Part shown: piece after piece, positions 15,500 through 24,892 of the stretch | Numbering within the stretch: position 1 is the first letter of the stretch | Layout: the number at the start of each line of letters is the position of its first letter | Assembly: GCF_019977735.1 (NCBI RefSeq) | Contig: NZ_AP025018.1 | Location: 1,054,001 to 1,118,000 of the forward strand | Length of the DNA: 64,000 nt | Direction: 5' to 3' | Source of the DNA: Calothrix sp. PCC 7716 | GTDB taxonomy: Bacteria > Cyanobacteriota > Cyanobacteriia > Cyanobacteriales > Nostocaceae | Made by a program: the position numbers and the translations under genes | The notes under the pieces: generated by a model | What the model was told of the DNA's origin: nothing | The model's input: the letters and a program-made list of their open reading frames with translations, nothing else | Database searches by the model: none

Positions 15500-17626
15500 A
15501 TGTTAGGAAGCACACTCGCACTTCGATACCAAATTATTAATAGCCTTGGGGGTGGTGGATTTGGTGAAACCTATGTTGCTTCGGACTCACAACTCCCTGG
15601 TACACCGCAATGTGTGGTTAAAAAACTCAAGCCTCAATCCAATGACCCTGAAACTCTACAAACTGCACGGAGACTATTTGATACTGAGGCACAGGTTTTA
15701 TACAAGCTAGGTACTCACGAACAAATTCCTCAGTTAAGAGCTTATTTTGAGGAAAATCAAGAGTTTTACCTTGTGCAAGAATTCATTGAAGGTCATGACC
15801 TGAGTGTTGAATTGATACCAGGTAAAGTTTACTCCGAAGAACAAGTTATTTTACTTTTACAAGAAATTTTAGAAATCTTAAAATTTGTTCATCAAAATAA
15901 AGTTATTCATCGCGATTTAAACCCCCGTAATATTCTCCGTCACAAACACGATAGTAAGTTATTTTTAATTGATTTCGGCGCCGTTAAGCAAATTACTACA
16001 AATGTTGTAACTTCTCAAAGTCAAAAATTTACTGTCGCTATTGGTACTCCCGGATACATTCCTAGCGAACAAGCACAGGGAAACCCCAGATATAGCAGTG
16101 ATATTTATGCACTAGGTATTATTGGTATTCAAGCTTTAACAGGTATACCACCCGAACAGTTAGAATACGATGAGTCTACGAATGAAATTATTTGGCGCCA
16201 TCAAACAACTGTGAGTGATGAGCTTGCAACAATTCTAGATAAAATGGTACGGTACGATTTTCGTCAACGGTACCAAGATGCGAGTATGGCGCTACAAGCA
16301 TTTAAAGATTTAAATAAAAGCCAATCATCTCAAGCTACAATTGCTGTTTCTCCCGCATCTCCAATTGTTCCAGTACAGCACCATATTCAGCCTGTTAATT
16401 ATATTAAATTTTTTAAATCTATTAATATAAAAGCTATTGCGACTAAAACTATAACTGGAATAGCTTTGCTTGGTTGTGCGACAACAGTATATATGTTTGT
16501 TGCAAGTGCTATAAATTCTAATAATTCTGCTGAACTGTATAAACAAGCTAATACCTTATATGAATTGCAGCGTTATAATGATGCTTTAAATACATATCAA
16601 AAAGCGGTTGAAATTCGCGGTGACTATGGTGATGCTTGGTATGGTAAAGGTAAAGCTCTACATGAACTCAAACGATATCAAGATGCTTTATTAGCATACG
16701 ATAAAGCTATTCAAATTTATCCAAATAATAAAGACGCTTGGAGAGGTCGGGGTTTTACTTTAGATAAGTTAAATCGTCAAAGTGAAGCTATTGCTTCATA
16801 CGATAAAGCATTAACTATACAACAGAATGATTTTGAGGTATGGAATGCTAAGGGTGAGTCTTTAACTGATTTGAAACGTTATGATGATGCCATTAAGGCT
16901 TTTGATAAAGCTGTCGAGCTAAAACCAGATTATTATCAATCTTGGTTTAATAAGGGCAAAATACTCCATACCCTTAAACGTTATGATGATGCCCGAAACG
17001 CTTATGATAAAACAATAGAACTAAAACCAAGTTACGAAGCAGCTTGGTATAGTAAAGGCAATGCCTTAACAAATTTACAACGTTATCAAGACGCATTTAA
17101 TGCTTACGATAAAGCCGTACAACTTAAACCAGATTATGCGGCTGCGTGGTTTTCTCGAAGCAACACGTTACTAAATTTACGACGATATCCAGAAGCTATT
17201 GACTCATTCAACCAACTAATAAAATATGACCCTAATAATCACGAAGCGTTTTCAACTCGCGGTTGGTTATTACATCAACAGCAACAATATGAACAAGCTG
17301 TACAATCTTACGATAAAGCAATAGCAATTAAACGCAACAACTACCAAGTTTGGTACAATCGCGGTAATTCACTATTTAGTCTTAAACGCTACGAAGATGC
17401 AGCAGCATCATACAACCGCGCGATTCGTTATAAACCAGATTATTACGAAAGTTGGTACAGTCGAGGAAACGCATTTTTTAATATGCAGCGTTTCCAAGAT
17501 GCTATTGCTTCTTATGAACGTGCCATTAAACTAAAACCAGATTACCAGCAAGCAATAAATGCTCTCAAAGCATTGCAAACCCAGCAGCAGCAACCTCAAC
17601 AACCCCAACAACCCCAACAGATGTAG
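15500..17626 (+). CDS. Ser/Thr protein kinase with ten TPR repeats
   Basis: 708 residues. Kinase domain 1-275: Gly loop LGGGGFGETYVA, Lys in CVVKKLKP, catalytic loop VIHRDLNPRNIL, metal site LIDFGAVKQ. The catalytic-loop Lys of HRDxKPxN is replaced by Asn (HRDLNPRN), so activity may be altered. One membrane helix follows (about 316-336), then ten TPR units (from about residue 345 to 690; each with W-Y-x-x-G...A-x-x-x-Y-D-K-A), and a Gln/Pro tail coded by CAACCC repeats. The TPR part would lie on the other side of the membrane and bind a partner. Convergent with the next kinase 21 bases away. Confidence 0.9.
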   Translation: MLGSTLALRYQIINSLGGGGFGETYVASDSQLPGTPQCVVKKLKPQSNDPETLQTARRLFDTEAQVLYKLGTHEQIPQLRAYFEENQEFYLVQEFIEGHDLSVELIPGKVYSEEQVILLLQEILEILKFVHQNKVIHRDLNPRNILRHKHDSKLFLIDFGAVKQITTNVVTSQSQKFTVAIGTPGYIPSEQAQGNPRYSSDIYALGIIGIQALTGIPPEQLEYDESTNEIIWRHQTTVSDELATILDKMVRYDFRQRYQDASMALQAFKDLNKSQSSQATIAVSPASPIVPVQHHIQPVNYIKFFKSINIKAIATKTITGIALLGCATTVYMFVASAINSNNSAELYKQANTLYELQRYNDALNTYQKAVEIRGDYGDAWYGKGKALHELKRYQDALLAYDKAIQIYPNNKDAWRGRGFTLDKLNRQSEAIASYDKALTIQQNDFEVWNAKGESLTDLKRYDDAIKAFDKAVELKPDYYQSWFNKGKILHTLKRYDDARNAYDKTIELKPSYEAAWYSKGNALTNLQRYQDAFNAYDKAVQLKPDYAAAWFSRSNTLLNLRRYPEAIDSFNQLIKYDPNNHEAFSTRGWLLHQQQQYEQAVQSYDKAIAIKRNNYQVWYNRGNSLFSLKRYEDAAASYNRAIRYKPDYYESWYSRGNAFFNMQRFQDAIASYERAIKLKPDYQQAINALKALQTQQQQPQQPQQPQQM

Positions 17627-17647
17627 TAATATAGCACTGAAGTGCTA

Positions 17648-19450
17648 TCATCTTATATTTACCTCTTGCATAAAATCTCCAGGCTGTAAATCTTGGAGTC
17701 TCGTTTGTGAGGCGCCATTAATAAACGAATTATTTGTGCTAGTTTGATTACGAGTTAGGTTTGAAGTTTGTGCAGTAGACATTGCAACTTCTTCTCCAGT
17801 CGCAAATCGCTGTTTTTGTGTGTACTCAATCAGCTTTGCTTGCGCTGTTGCATATACTGAAGTATCTTCGGGTATTTGTTCCAAATATTTAACCGCCGCT
17901 TCAAACTCCTGGTTTGTAGCTTTTTTATACGCTTGTTGCAATATATATGCTGCACGCACATGACGTTTTTGAGTATATTCAGCTACCTTTAGCTCGACTA
18001 CTGGATTGGTACTTTTGTTTTTGGGTATTTGATTTAAATAATTCAATGCTTCATTGAAGTCTTTGGCACCAGCTTTTTCATAAGCTTTCGCTAATAAAGT
18101 CTTGCTTTGAACCTCAATATGACGATTTGCTTGTGCAACTAATCTATCGGTTTTGGTTTGCCAGTATAAAATATCTGGAACAATAGGAGCTACTTTTAAT
18201 ACATCCGACCAACGTCCCTCCGAAACGGCATTTTCGGCAGTTTTATATTGTTCTGCTGCTATTTGCCACTGCGAAAGCCATTCTTCTATCGTCGCTTGCG
18301 CTTCTGGATAAACGTTAGAAGTTACAGGTATTGATTTTGCTTTTGCAATGGCGCCGTTTAAATCCCCTGACTGGAAGTCTTCTGTCGCTTTATATAATGT
18401 ATCTGTTTCTGATGGCGCCGAAGTATTACTATTTAGCAACGAGTAAACCCCAAAACCCATCACCAACGAATTTGCAACTAATCCAACTTTTACACCTGTT
18501 AACAATGGTGAAGTTTTCCTAACACCGTTTTTAGCATTAGCTAGGTTTTGCGAATCTACTGTCTCAAGAATTGTATACTCAGCCTCAACTGTCTTCGTGT
18601 AAATATATTCTGGTATCTGTTGAAGTGCCTGATATACCTCTGCTGCTGTTTGAAAACGATTTTTATGGCTGTAACGAATCATTCGACTAATAACCATAGT
18701 CAAATAATCGCTTACTTCTGTTTCTTTTGTTCTCCAAATAATTTCATTGCTACGAGGGTCTACTTGTAACTGCAATGGTGTTAAACCCGTCAACGCTTGA
18801 ATGGCAATCATCCCTAGCGCATAAATATCACTACTCAGTTGTGTCTGACCAATAAATTGCTCAGGAGGAATATATCCTAACGAAGTAACAGGTATCCGAT
18901 AAATTGGTAGTTCTGTATCTGTCCCAAAATCAACTGGCTGAATCGAACCAAAATCTATTAGTACTATTTTACCATCACTAACGCGGCGGATTAAATTTTC
19001 TGGCTTAACATCGCAGTGAATAACACCATTGGAGTGAACAAAATGAAGAATTTCTAGAACGTCCATCAACAACTTGATAACTTCGTTTTCGTTCCAGAAA
19101 TAACTAAAGTTGTTATTGGTGGGCAATTCTGCTGTCAGCGCATGTCCTTCAATAAACTCTTGAACTAAGTAAAAACGCTCATTCTCCTCAAAACAAGCAA
19201 TAAGTTCCGGAATTTGATTATGGTGTCCTAACTGCTTGAGAGTTTCGGTCTCCGTCAAAAACCGTAACCTCAACGTTTCCAAGTGACTTGGATGAAAATT
19301 TGTTACTTTCAGTTGCTTAACAACGCACTTAGGGTTCTCTGGGTGGTCGATATCTACAGCAATGTATGTCTGTCCAAACACCCCAGCACCTAGGCTTTGT
19401 ACGATTTGGTAACGTCTATACAGTACTTTACCGAGCATGTGGTGAGTCAT
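17648..19450 (-). CDS. Ser/Thr protein kinase, non-RD type
   Basis: 600 residues; the ATG at 19438 (MLGKVLYRRYQIV) is an equally good start because the neighbouring kinase begins MLGSTLALRYQII. Kinase domain 5-290: LGAGVFGQTYIA, CVVKQLKV, VIHCDVKPENLI and VLIDFGSIQP. HCD instead of HRD makes it a non-RD kinase, a class that usually needs no activation-loop phosphorylation. A membrane helix lies near 333-355 (VKVGLVANSLVMGFGVYSLL). The C-terminal 240 residues are helical repeats with ALNYLNQIPKNK and AVKYLEQIPEDT, related to each other, likely a binding domain. Confidence 0.88.
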   Translation of the reverse strand: MTHHMLGKVLYRRYQIVQSLGAGVFGQTYIAVDIDHPENPKCVVKQLKVTNFHPSHLETLRLRFLTETETLKQLGHHNQIPELIACFEENERFYLVQEFIEGHALTAELPTNNNFSYFWNENEVIKLLMDVLEILHFVHSNGVIHCDVKPENLIRRVSDGKIVLIDFGSIQPVDFGTDTELPIYRIPVTSLGYIPPEQFIGQTQLSSDIYALGMIAIQALTGLTPLQLQVDPRSNEIIWRTKETEVSDYLTMVISRMIRYSHKNRFQTAAEVYQALQQIPEYIYTKTVEAEYTILETVDSQNLANAKNGVRKTSPLLTGVKVGLVANSLVMGFGVYSLLNSNTSAPSETDTLYKATEDFQSGDLNGAIAKAKSIPVTSNVYPEAQATIEEWLSQWQIAAEQYKTAENAVSEGRWSDVLKVAPIVPDILYWQTKTDRLVAQANRHIEVQSKTLLAKAYEKAGAKDFNEALNYLNQIPKNKSTNPVVELKVAEYTQKRHVRAAYILQQAYKKATNQEFEAAVKYLEQIPEDTSVYATAQAKLIEYTQKQRFATGEEVAMSTAQTSNLTRNQTSTNNSFINGASQTRLQDLQPGDFMQEVNIR

Positions 19451-19962
19451 GAGTTGGTTACTTAGTCATTCCTTTTTATACTTTCCCAACGTTGTTCCCT
19501 AATTCCGGAAACCCTTACAAAATAATGTTATTGAATGCTGCTTTGTAAAATCAACATAAATTTACTCGCTATTTACACGTAAAAATTCATGCTAATTTTA
19601 TATTTTTTGCTACAAATTACTCTTTGCCAGTTGAGTGTATCAAATGCTGCAACTATTTTTATATACTAGTACTAATCCTAACTCAGTTCATGTGACAGTT
19701 TTGTAGATGGCATACCATAAACTCCACTTTGAATGCTATTACGTATTTAATATAAAATCTAGTTAATTGTGATACATTAATTTTGGTTATCAACTTTTAC
19801 TTACTACTAATTTTTATGTGCTTAAAAATGCTGGAAATTTTACGTGCATCATCTATCCCACAATGATGAGTGCCTTTTAACCAAAAAGGGTATAACACAG
19901 CGTTATACCCGTAAGCGTTTGTAGTATTTACATCCTTACTCTTTACCCCTTACCTCTTACCC
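19451..19962. other. 512-base intergenic region
   Basis: Very AT-rich, no coding frame. It should hold the promoter of the leftward kinase at its left end and the terminator of the MarR gene at its right end. CCTTACCTCTTACCCCTAAG near 19948-19967 is a simple spacer repeat. Confidence 0.55.
19883..19910 (-). terminator. rho-independent terminator of the EVE-marR pair
   Basis: On the minus strand GGGTATAAC, loop GCTGT, GTTATACCC and then TTTTT. It lies about 50 bases beyond the marR stop. Confidence 0.7.
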
Positions 19963-20430
19963 CTAAGAATTATTGGCACTGATAATTTTTAAAAGGTGTG
20001 AATTCAAATCTGATACTTGGCCATTTAACGTACCAAAAAAATCGCTGTCAACTTTGTTAACAACATGAATTGCTGCAACTGCTAAATCATAACCTTCCTT
20101 AGTAATCGTTAAAGATTTTGCTCTGGTGTCTTTTGCGTCAGTCTCACGCTTGATTAATCCTCGTTGTTCTAAAGCGCGTAAAACTTTAGAAGTCATCATA
20201 ATATCTGCCTTGGCATGAGCAGCTAATTTGGCTTGGGTAACTGTTTGTTGACCTTGACTGAGCCAAATTATTCCCGCTAGCAAAACAAACTGAACGTGGG
20301 TTAAACCCAACTTTTTCAAACCAGAATTCATTTTTCGCTGCCAAAGATTTGACACTTGCCACAGTAAAAATCCTGGGCTGTCATCTGGGTTTTCAAACTG
20401 AAATACCATCATCTTGTGTGGCGAGTTCAA
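19963..20430 (-). CDS. MarR family transcriptional regulator
   Basis: 155 residues if read from TTG 20430, which overlaps the stop of the EVE gene (TTGA) and has GAGG 9 bases upstream; ATG at 20412 or 20409 is the alternative. Winged-helix core: LTHVQFVLLAGIIWL, TVTQAKLAAHAKADIMMTS (recognition helix), RALEQRGLIKRETDAKDTRAKS (wing). MarR proteins repress genes and respond to phenolic or oxidative ligands. Translational coupling with the EVE gene suggests a joint role; the target may be its own operon. Confidence 0.85.
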   Translation of the reverse strand: MNSPHKMMVFQFENPDDSPGFLLWQVSNLWQRKMNSGLKKLGLTHVQFVLLAGIIWLSQGQQTVTQAKLAAHAKADIMMTSKVLRALEQRGLIKRETDAKDTRAKSLTITKEGYDLAVAAIHVVNKVDSDFFGTLNGQVSDLNSHLLKIISANNS

Positions 20431-20879
20431 CGGACACTACCTCGATTTTCTATGCAGGTTGGGCACATCTGACTGTGAATTAAGTCAAAGTCAGGCTGTT
20501 GTATTTCAAACAAGCCATATCGGAATACGTAGCCCCAATTACGCTTATTCTTTATGAAATGTAAATTAGCAATCAAAGGTATTATACTTACTTCATTACA
20601 ATCAAAAAACTCCACCGAACGACGAAACGGCATAAAACCATTATTCATATCACAAGGATAAACCGAATCTCCTACCACTCGACCTATTGCTGTAAACCCT
20701 TGGCATTTTTCTTCCCCCTCAAATATTTGCTTCGGTGAGTAATAAATTACAAAGTCATCTGGCTGTAACTGTCTTAAAGGCGATGCTTTACCATGACACG
20801 CTTGCATGAAACCACCCAAAACTCCATTTTGAACATGGTTTTTTGATGCTACGACAATCCAGTACTTGTGGGAATCCAT
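20427..20879 (-). CDS. EVE domain protein
   Basis: 150 residues. The whole protein is an EVE/PUA-like domain (DUF55/UPF0310 type): YWIVVASKNHVQNGVLGGFMQ, LQPDDFVIYYSPK, FTAIGRVVGD, KNRNWGYVFRYGLFEI. EVE domains bind modified bases in DNA or RNA (established for the family; in many bacteria linked to modification-dependent defence). Here it is the first gene of a two-gene operon with a MarR regulator, with a 4-base overlap. The ligand is unknown. Confidence 0.82.
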   Translation of the reverse strand: MDSHKYWIVVASKNHVQNGVLGGFMQACHGKASPLRQLQPDDFVIYYSPKQIFEGEEKCQGFTAIGRVVGDSVYPCDMNNGFMPFRRSVEFFDCNEVSIIPLIANLHFIKNKRNWGYVFRYGLFEIQQPDFDLIHSQMCPTCIENRGSVR

Positions 20880-20978
20880 ATTTTACATTTTTATAATCAT
20901 CTTGATTATTGTATCTACGATTACTAATTGAGCAATAAAATACTTTCTATTGATGCAGGCGCCAATTAATCACAGTCG

Positions 20979-21413
20979 TTACGATTCCGATTTAAAAGCT
21001 TTTATCCAGCTATTCTGTATTGCCACGTCAAGTAATATTGCAGCCAATCCAAATAAAAATACATTTTCCGCTAAAAGCACAGCTATAGGCAAAACCAACG
21101 AGAAGATATCGTTAATATCACTAACCATTGCGAGTTTGGTATCAGCTTGTACTAATCCTCGTACTAAAGAAAATGCCATTACACCTCCAGCTTTAAGCTG
21201 AAAGTTATTATCATCACGAATAATATATCTGTAAGTAACTCCAAATAAAAATCCAGAAAATAACACGATAGCAGCACTTAGCCACCAATGTAAATCAAAA
21301 GTACTACTAAATATTGAAAATTTGATTTGTATTAGGTTTATTATCGTAAATGCAAAAATGGCGCCGAAGCTTGCCAGTATTGCTGCTTTGAGGGATTCTA
21401 GTCGTTCAGGCAT
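20979..21413 (-). CDS. conserved cyanobacterial membrane protein
   Basis: 144 residues with about four membrane helices (around 12-28, 43-60, 72-92 partly polar, 104-130). I recognise the type as a conserved hypothetical of cyanobacteria, starting MPERLESLKAAILASFGA, with GVTYRYIIRDDNNFQLKAGG and AFSLVRGLVQ in the middle. No catalytic motif is visible. It lies 27 bases downstream of the FHA gene on the same strand, so the two are probably co-transcribed. Function unknown. Confidence 0.7.
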   Translation of the reverse strand: MPERLESLKAAILASFGAIFAFTIINLIQIKFSIFSSTFDLHWWLSAAIVLFSGFLFGVTYRYIIRDDNNFQLKAGGVMAFSLVRGLVQADTKLAMVSDINDIFSLVLPIAVLLAENVFLFGLAAILLDVAIQNSWIKAFKSES

Positions 21414-21440
21414 TGTTGAGTGTGTGAAGAGTCGATAAAC

Positions 21441-22166
21441 TTATTCAGTTATATTTTTGCTCAAAAAATAATCTACCATCTCCTGTGACTGCTCAAACTG
21501 TAATAATTGTGAAGCTTCTTTATTTGATTGTATTCTCTGTAAAGGCGCCTTGTTTATACAACTACTAATACCGGTGCCTTCTAAAATTTCTAAAACACTA
21601 CCTGGGTGTTGATAAAGATTTCTCGTAGTTGTGACTTCTACTGATTCTTGTGCAGTTAGCATTAGTGATTCTAATGCGACTTCTGGCAAAATACGAGTGC
21701 TTACATTTAAGAAAAAATCGAACGTTGTATTTCCTAAGCGAATATGGTCACTGTCTTTTAGCTCAATCGATTTAAATATACGCTCACCATTAACATACGA
21801 ACCATTAGTACTGTTGAAATCAACTAAGTAAAACTTTTGTTCTTTATAGTAAATAGCGGCATGAGACCGCGATGCATATGAATCAACCAGATGAATACCA
21901 CTATTTTGATCTCGTCCCAACGTCCAAATACTTTGTGGTTGTCTCAAACAAAGCGTTTGACCCTGACATAAATTAGTAGTTACGTATACACAAGTATTAT
22001 CTACAACACCCTGCAAGTAAAATGACTTAACTCCTACCGAGCTTGGGTTGAGAGTTTCTAATTCAAGAATGGAATCTAGAAGACTCCCGTGGTGTTCATA
22101 TAATTTTAGAAACGTTTGATATAGGCACAATCGTCGTTCGAGTTCTGCTTCCACACACTCAAGCAT
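21441..22166 (-). CDS. FHA domain protein
   Basis: 241 residues. An N-terminal helical part (1-45) precedes an FHA domain at about 75-155: IWTLGRDQNSGIHLVD, SRSHAAIYY, FNSTNGSYVNGERI. FHA domains bind phosphothreonine, and all key residues (GR, SRSH, NSTNG) are present. The C-terminal 80 residues are unassigned. The gene lies among three Ser/Thr kinase genes, so it may read a phosphorylated kinase or kinase target; this is an inference from position. The downstream membrane gene is close behind. Confidence 0.87.
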   Translation of the reverse strand: MLECVEAELERRLCLYQTFLKLYEHHGSLLDSILELETLNPSSVGVKSFYLQGVVDNTCVYVTTNLCQGQTLCLRQPQSIWTLGRDQNSGIHLVDSYASRSHAAIYYKEQKFYLVDFNSTNGSYVNGERIFKSIELKDSDHIRLGNTTFDFFLNVSTRILPEVALESLMLTAQESVEVTTTRNLYQHPGSVLEILEGTGISSCINKAPLQRIQSNKEASQLLQFEQSQEMVDYFLSKNITE

Positions 22167-22869
22167 AATTTAGTGAGCCTCTAGCTATAACAACAAATTC
22201 TATTTATTAAGAAACCTATCGCTTGGCTGATGACGATTTCTCATCATCTTATTCCATTTGAAAAGTAATATCAGTACTTTTCAGTTATTTTTTGGTATCT
22301 TTTTACAACATTTAATAATTTGTTAACATAATTAAATTATTTGATAACAATATTATTACAGGGACTTGGTGTTCTATTATATACACTTTTATATTTTTTC
22401 TATACAAGTTTTTGCAAAAAAAATCTTAATAAGTATTGATTCAATAGTGCTTTCAAGCAGGTAACAATAAGTTATTCATATAGAGACATGCTTGCAATTT
22501 CGACAAATTAATGGATAGAACGCATATAAATCAAAGCTTATAGTCAAGTTAGACACTTATTCATTACTTTGACTAAGTTGGTATAAAGAACGCAAATTCA
22601 CAAGTAGGCATTTGCAATAATTAAATATTAATTAAGTATTTATAAAATAATTCTTAAATAATATATTAACTCTTATTAAATTTATTTAAATCGACAAAGT
22701 GCGCCGAATTAAGGGTGCCTAAATAAGTCAAGGCTCTTTTATTCAGTGGGCGAGTATTGAACCGCGCCAATCTTAAACTGTTGATAAATTTTCAACAGTT
22801 CTTGGATAATTTTTGTTGGCTTTTAGCAGCGCTAACGGTTTACTGCAATGAATTTTGATATAAAGTCAT
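22167..22869. other. 703-base intergenic region, no gene
   Basis: Extremely AT-rich, no frame of interest on either strand. An inverted repeat AACTGTTGA/TCAACAGTT lies near 22777-22801, between the end of the kinase gene and the FHA promoter, without a T-tract. GGCGCC is rare here; only degenerate forms (GCGCCGAA near 22701) are seen. Confidence 0.55.
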
Positions 22870-24474
22870 TTACAATAAACCGCGTTTACCCGACGGACGT
22901 ACTGTCATCCAGTTTGTCTTAGCTAATGCCAGTTGGTCGTCTGAAACTTTGGCGCCAGTAAGATTTGCACCACATAAGTTAGCTCCGCGCAGATTGGCAT
23001 TATTAAGGTAAGCATAACTAAGGTCAGCACCACGCAAGTCGGCGCCTTCTAAATCGGCATGACTTAAATAAGCTTTGCTCATGTTAGCATCGCGAAGATT
23101 GGCACGGTTAAGGCTGGCTCTGCCAAAATCACTATTATGTAAGTTGGCGCCGCTTAGGTTAGCACGCTCTAATACTCCAGAGTGGAAGCTGGCTCCTGAT
23201 AAATCAATTCCTACCAAGTTAAGCAAGCTCAGATTATGAAGTGCAAAATCGCGCCGACCTTTACTATAAGCGGCTCGTAGCCCTTCAGTATTTAACTGAC
23301 GAGTCACTTGAGATTTAGAACCGAGGGTGCTGCTAGTATTCATAGTACCCGACGCACTCGATTTAGCTGTCGCTAATTTATGAGCAGTTGCGCTTGTAGC
23401 TTGTGCTACCTTCGCTCGCCTTTCACGAATTGCGGCAGCCACTTGTGCAACACCCGCACTTGAATAACCACTCGAAGAATTACTTAGCAATGCTGCTGAA
23501 TCGTCAAAACGACTACCTCTGTCTTTAATACCACCTGCTGGTTGGCTAACCAAACTTTGAGCAAGACTATCAAGGTATGGCTCCATTTCTAGCGCACGCA
23601 GCACATCGGGCGATGATTGATAGCGATTTCTCACCGACACATCAAGCATTTTTCGTAGTACATCACTAAGGTGGGGACTAATTTGTACTAAGTGTTCCCA
23701 CATCATTTCGCCAGTGGTTGGATTGTAATCCAAATCTTTTGGAGATTTGCCAGTTAGTAAGTAAATACAAGTAACACCCAATGCGTAAATATCCGAAGAA
23801 TATACTGGACGCATTGCCATTTGTTCTGGTGGTGCAAATCCAGGAGTACCAATTGCGTATGCTGTCAATGCGGTTTGTCCAGATTGAAGCGCTGCTGTTT
23901 GGCTAACTTGATTTTTAACTGCACCAAAGTCAATTAGTACTAGTCGGCTATCTTGAGCGCGACGTATCAAGTTTGCTGGCTTGATGTCACGATGAATTAC
24001 CTTTTGCTCGTGGATGTATTGTAGCAATGGTAATACTTCACTCAAGAATTGTTTTACTCCAGCTTCGCTGAATACTCCTTGGGCTTTCACTTCTTGCTGC
24101 AAAGTGGCGCCAGATATGTATTCCTGGACTAAATAAAATTGCTCTCGGTCTTCAAAAAAATCTAGCAACCTCGGAACTTGAGGATGGTTGCCAATTTTTC
24201 CTAAAGTCATGGCTTCGCGCTCGAACAGTTCGCGTGCCATTTGCAAGACATGGGGTGCGGTTCCTGAAGGACGCAGTTGTTTAATAACACACGTCGGTTC
24301 TCCAGGCAACGATTCATCAAGGGCAATGAATGTTGCACCGAAACCACCTTGACCTAACGCTTTCTGGACACGATAGCGGTCGCGCAACATCAAGCGCGAG
24401 CCACAAGACTGACACCTCTCGCTAAAAGCTGGATTCTCTGGATTAGGACAGGTAGGATTTAAGCAGTAGCTCAT
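22870..24474 (-). CDS. spkB: Ser/Thr protein kinase with Cys motif and pentapeptide repeats (SpkB-like)
   Basis: 534 residues. The N-terminus has four Cys (4, 9, 21, 24; CLNPTC and CQSC), a zinc-ribbon-like motif. The kinase domain (about 33-300) has LGQGGFGATFIA, CVIKQLRP, VIHRDIKPANLI and VLIDFGAVKN, all canonical. A linker of low complexity (330-400) leads to about 16 pentapeptide repeats (LSGASFHSG, ANLSGANLHNSDF, ADLRGADLSYA). This order, Cys motif, kinase, pentapeptides, is that of SpkB of Synechocystis, which is linked to oxidative stress. The symbol rests on architecture only. Confidence 0.88.
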   Translation of the reverse strand: MSYCLNPTCPNPENPAFSERCQSCGSRLMLRDRYRVQKALGQGGFGATFIALDESLPGEPTCVIKQLRPSGTAPHVLQMARELFEREAMTLGKIGNHPQVPRLLDFFEDREQFYLVQEYISGATLQQEVKAQGVFSEAGVKQFLSEVLPLLQYIHEQKVIHRDIKPANLIRRAQDSRLVLIDFGAVKNQVSQTAALQSGQTALTAYAIGTPGFAPPEQMAMRPVYSSDIYALGVTCIYLLTGKSPKDLDYNPTTGEMMWEHLVQISPHLSDVLRKMLDVSVRNRYQSSPDVLRALEMEPYLDSLAQSLVSQPAGGIKDRGSRFDDSAALLSNSSSGYSSAGVAQVAAAIRERRAKVAQATSATAHKLATAKSSASGTMNTSSTLGSKSQVTRQLNTEGLRAAYSKGRRDFALHNLSLLNLVGIDLSGASFHSGVLERANLSGANLHNSDFGRASLNRANLRDANMSKAYLSHADLEGADLRGADLSYAYLNNANLRGANLCGANLTGAKVSDDQLALAKTNWMTVRPSGKRGLL

Positions 24475-24810
24475 GCACTGTCAACTCGCTGCACGAAAAT
24501 GGAATAAAGAGCGTTGAAACCCTTATCTCATTATTAAAGTCGGAAATTTCTTCTACCAGGTGAATTTTGCTGGAAATCCCTTGAAGAGTTTCTAAAGAAT
24601 ATTCAGTATTTACTTAAAGTAGCAGTAAATACACGCCCGTAATACTTATTCAGTTATCCCACTACGCAAGACGAACTTGAATTTTGAAAGGTTTTGCCCT
24701 TAATTCGTAATTTAATTGATAAGACTATAACAACGCAATAATGTATTTAAAAATTATTTGTAAACAGTGTATATACGTATTTTTAATTATTAAATAATAA
24801 AAAAAATAAT
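24475..24810. other. intergenic region between kinase and psbC
   Basis: AT-rich, no gene seen. The left part should carry the kinase promoter; the right end borders the psbC terminator. Confidence 0.5.
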
Positions 24811-24836
24811 AAAAAACCCTCGATAAATTTCGAGGG
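24811..24836 (-). terminator. rho-independent terminator of psbDC
   Basis: On the minus strand CCCTCGAAATTTATCGAGGG followed by TTTTTT. It lies about 57 bases after the psbC stop. Confidence 0.9.
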
Positions 24837-24892
24837 TAGCACGATTAATCAGTTATGAAAATTAATGAATGTTCGTATGGAATCAAAAGCAA

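Noticed and set aside
22777-22801. Terminator of the pentapeptide kinase gene
   Set aside because: AACTGTTGA/TCAACAGTT can pair, but no T-tract follows on the minus strand, so I did not call it a terminator.
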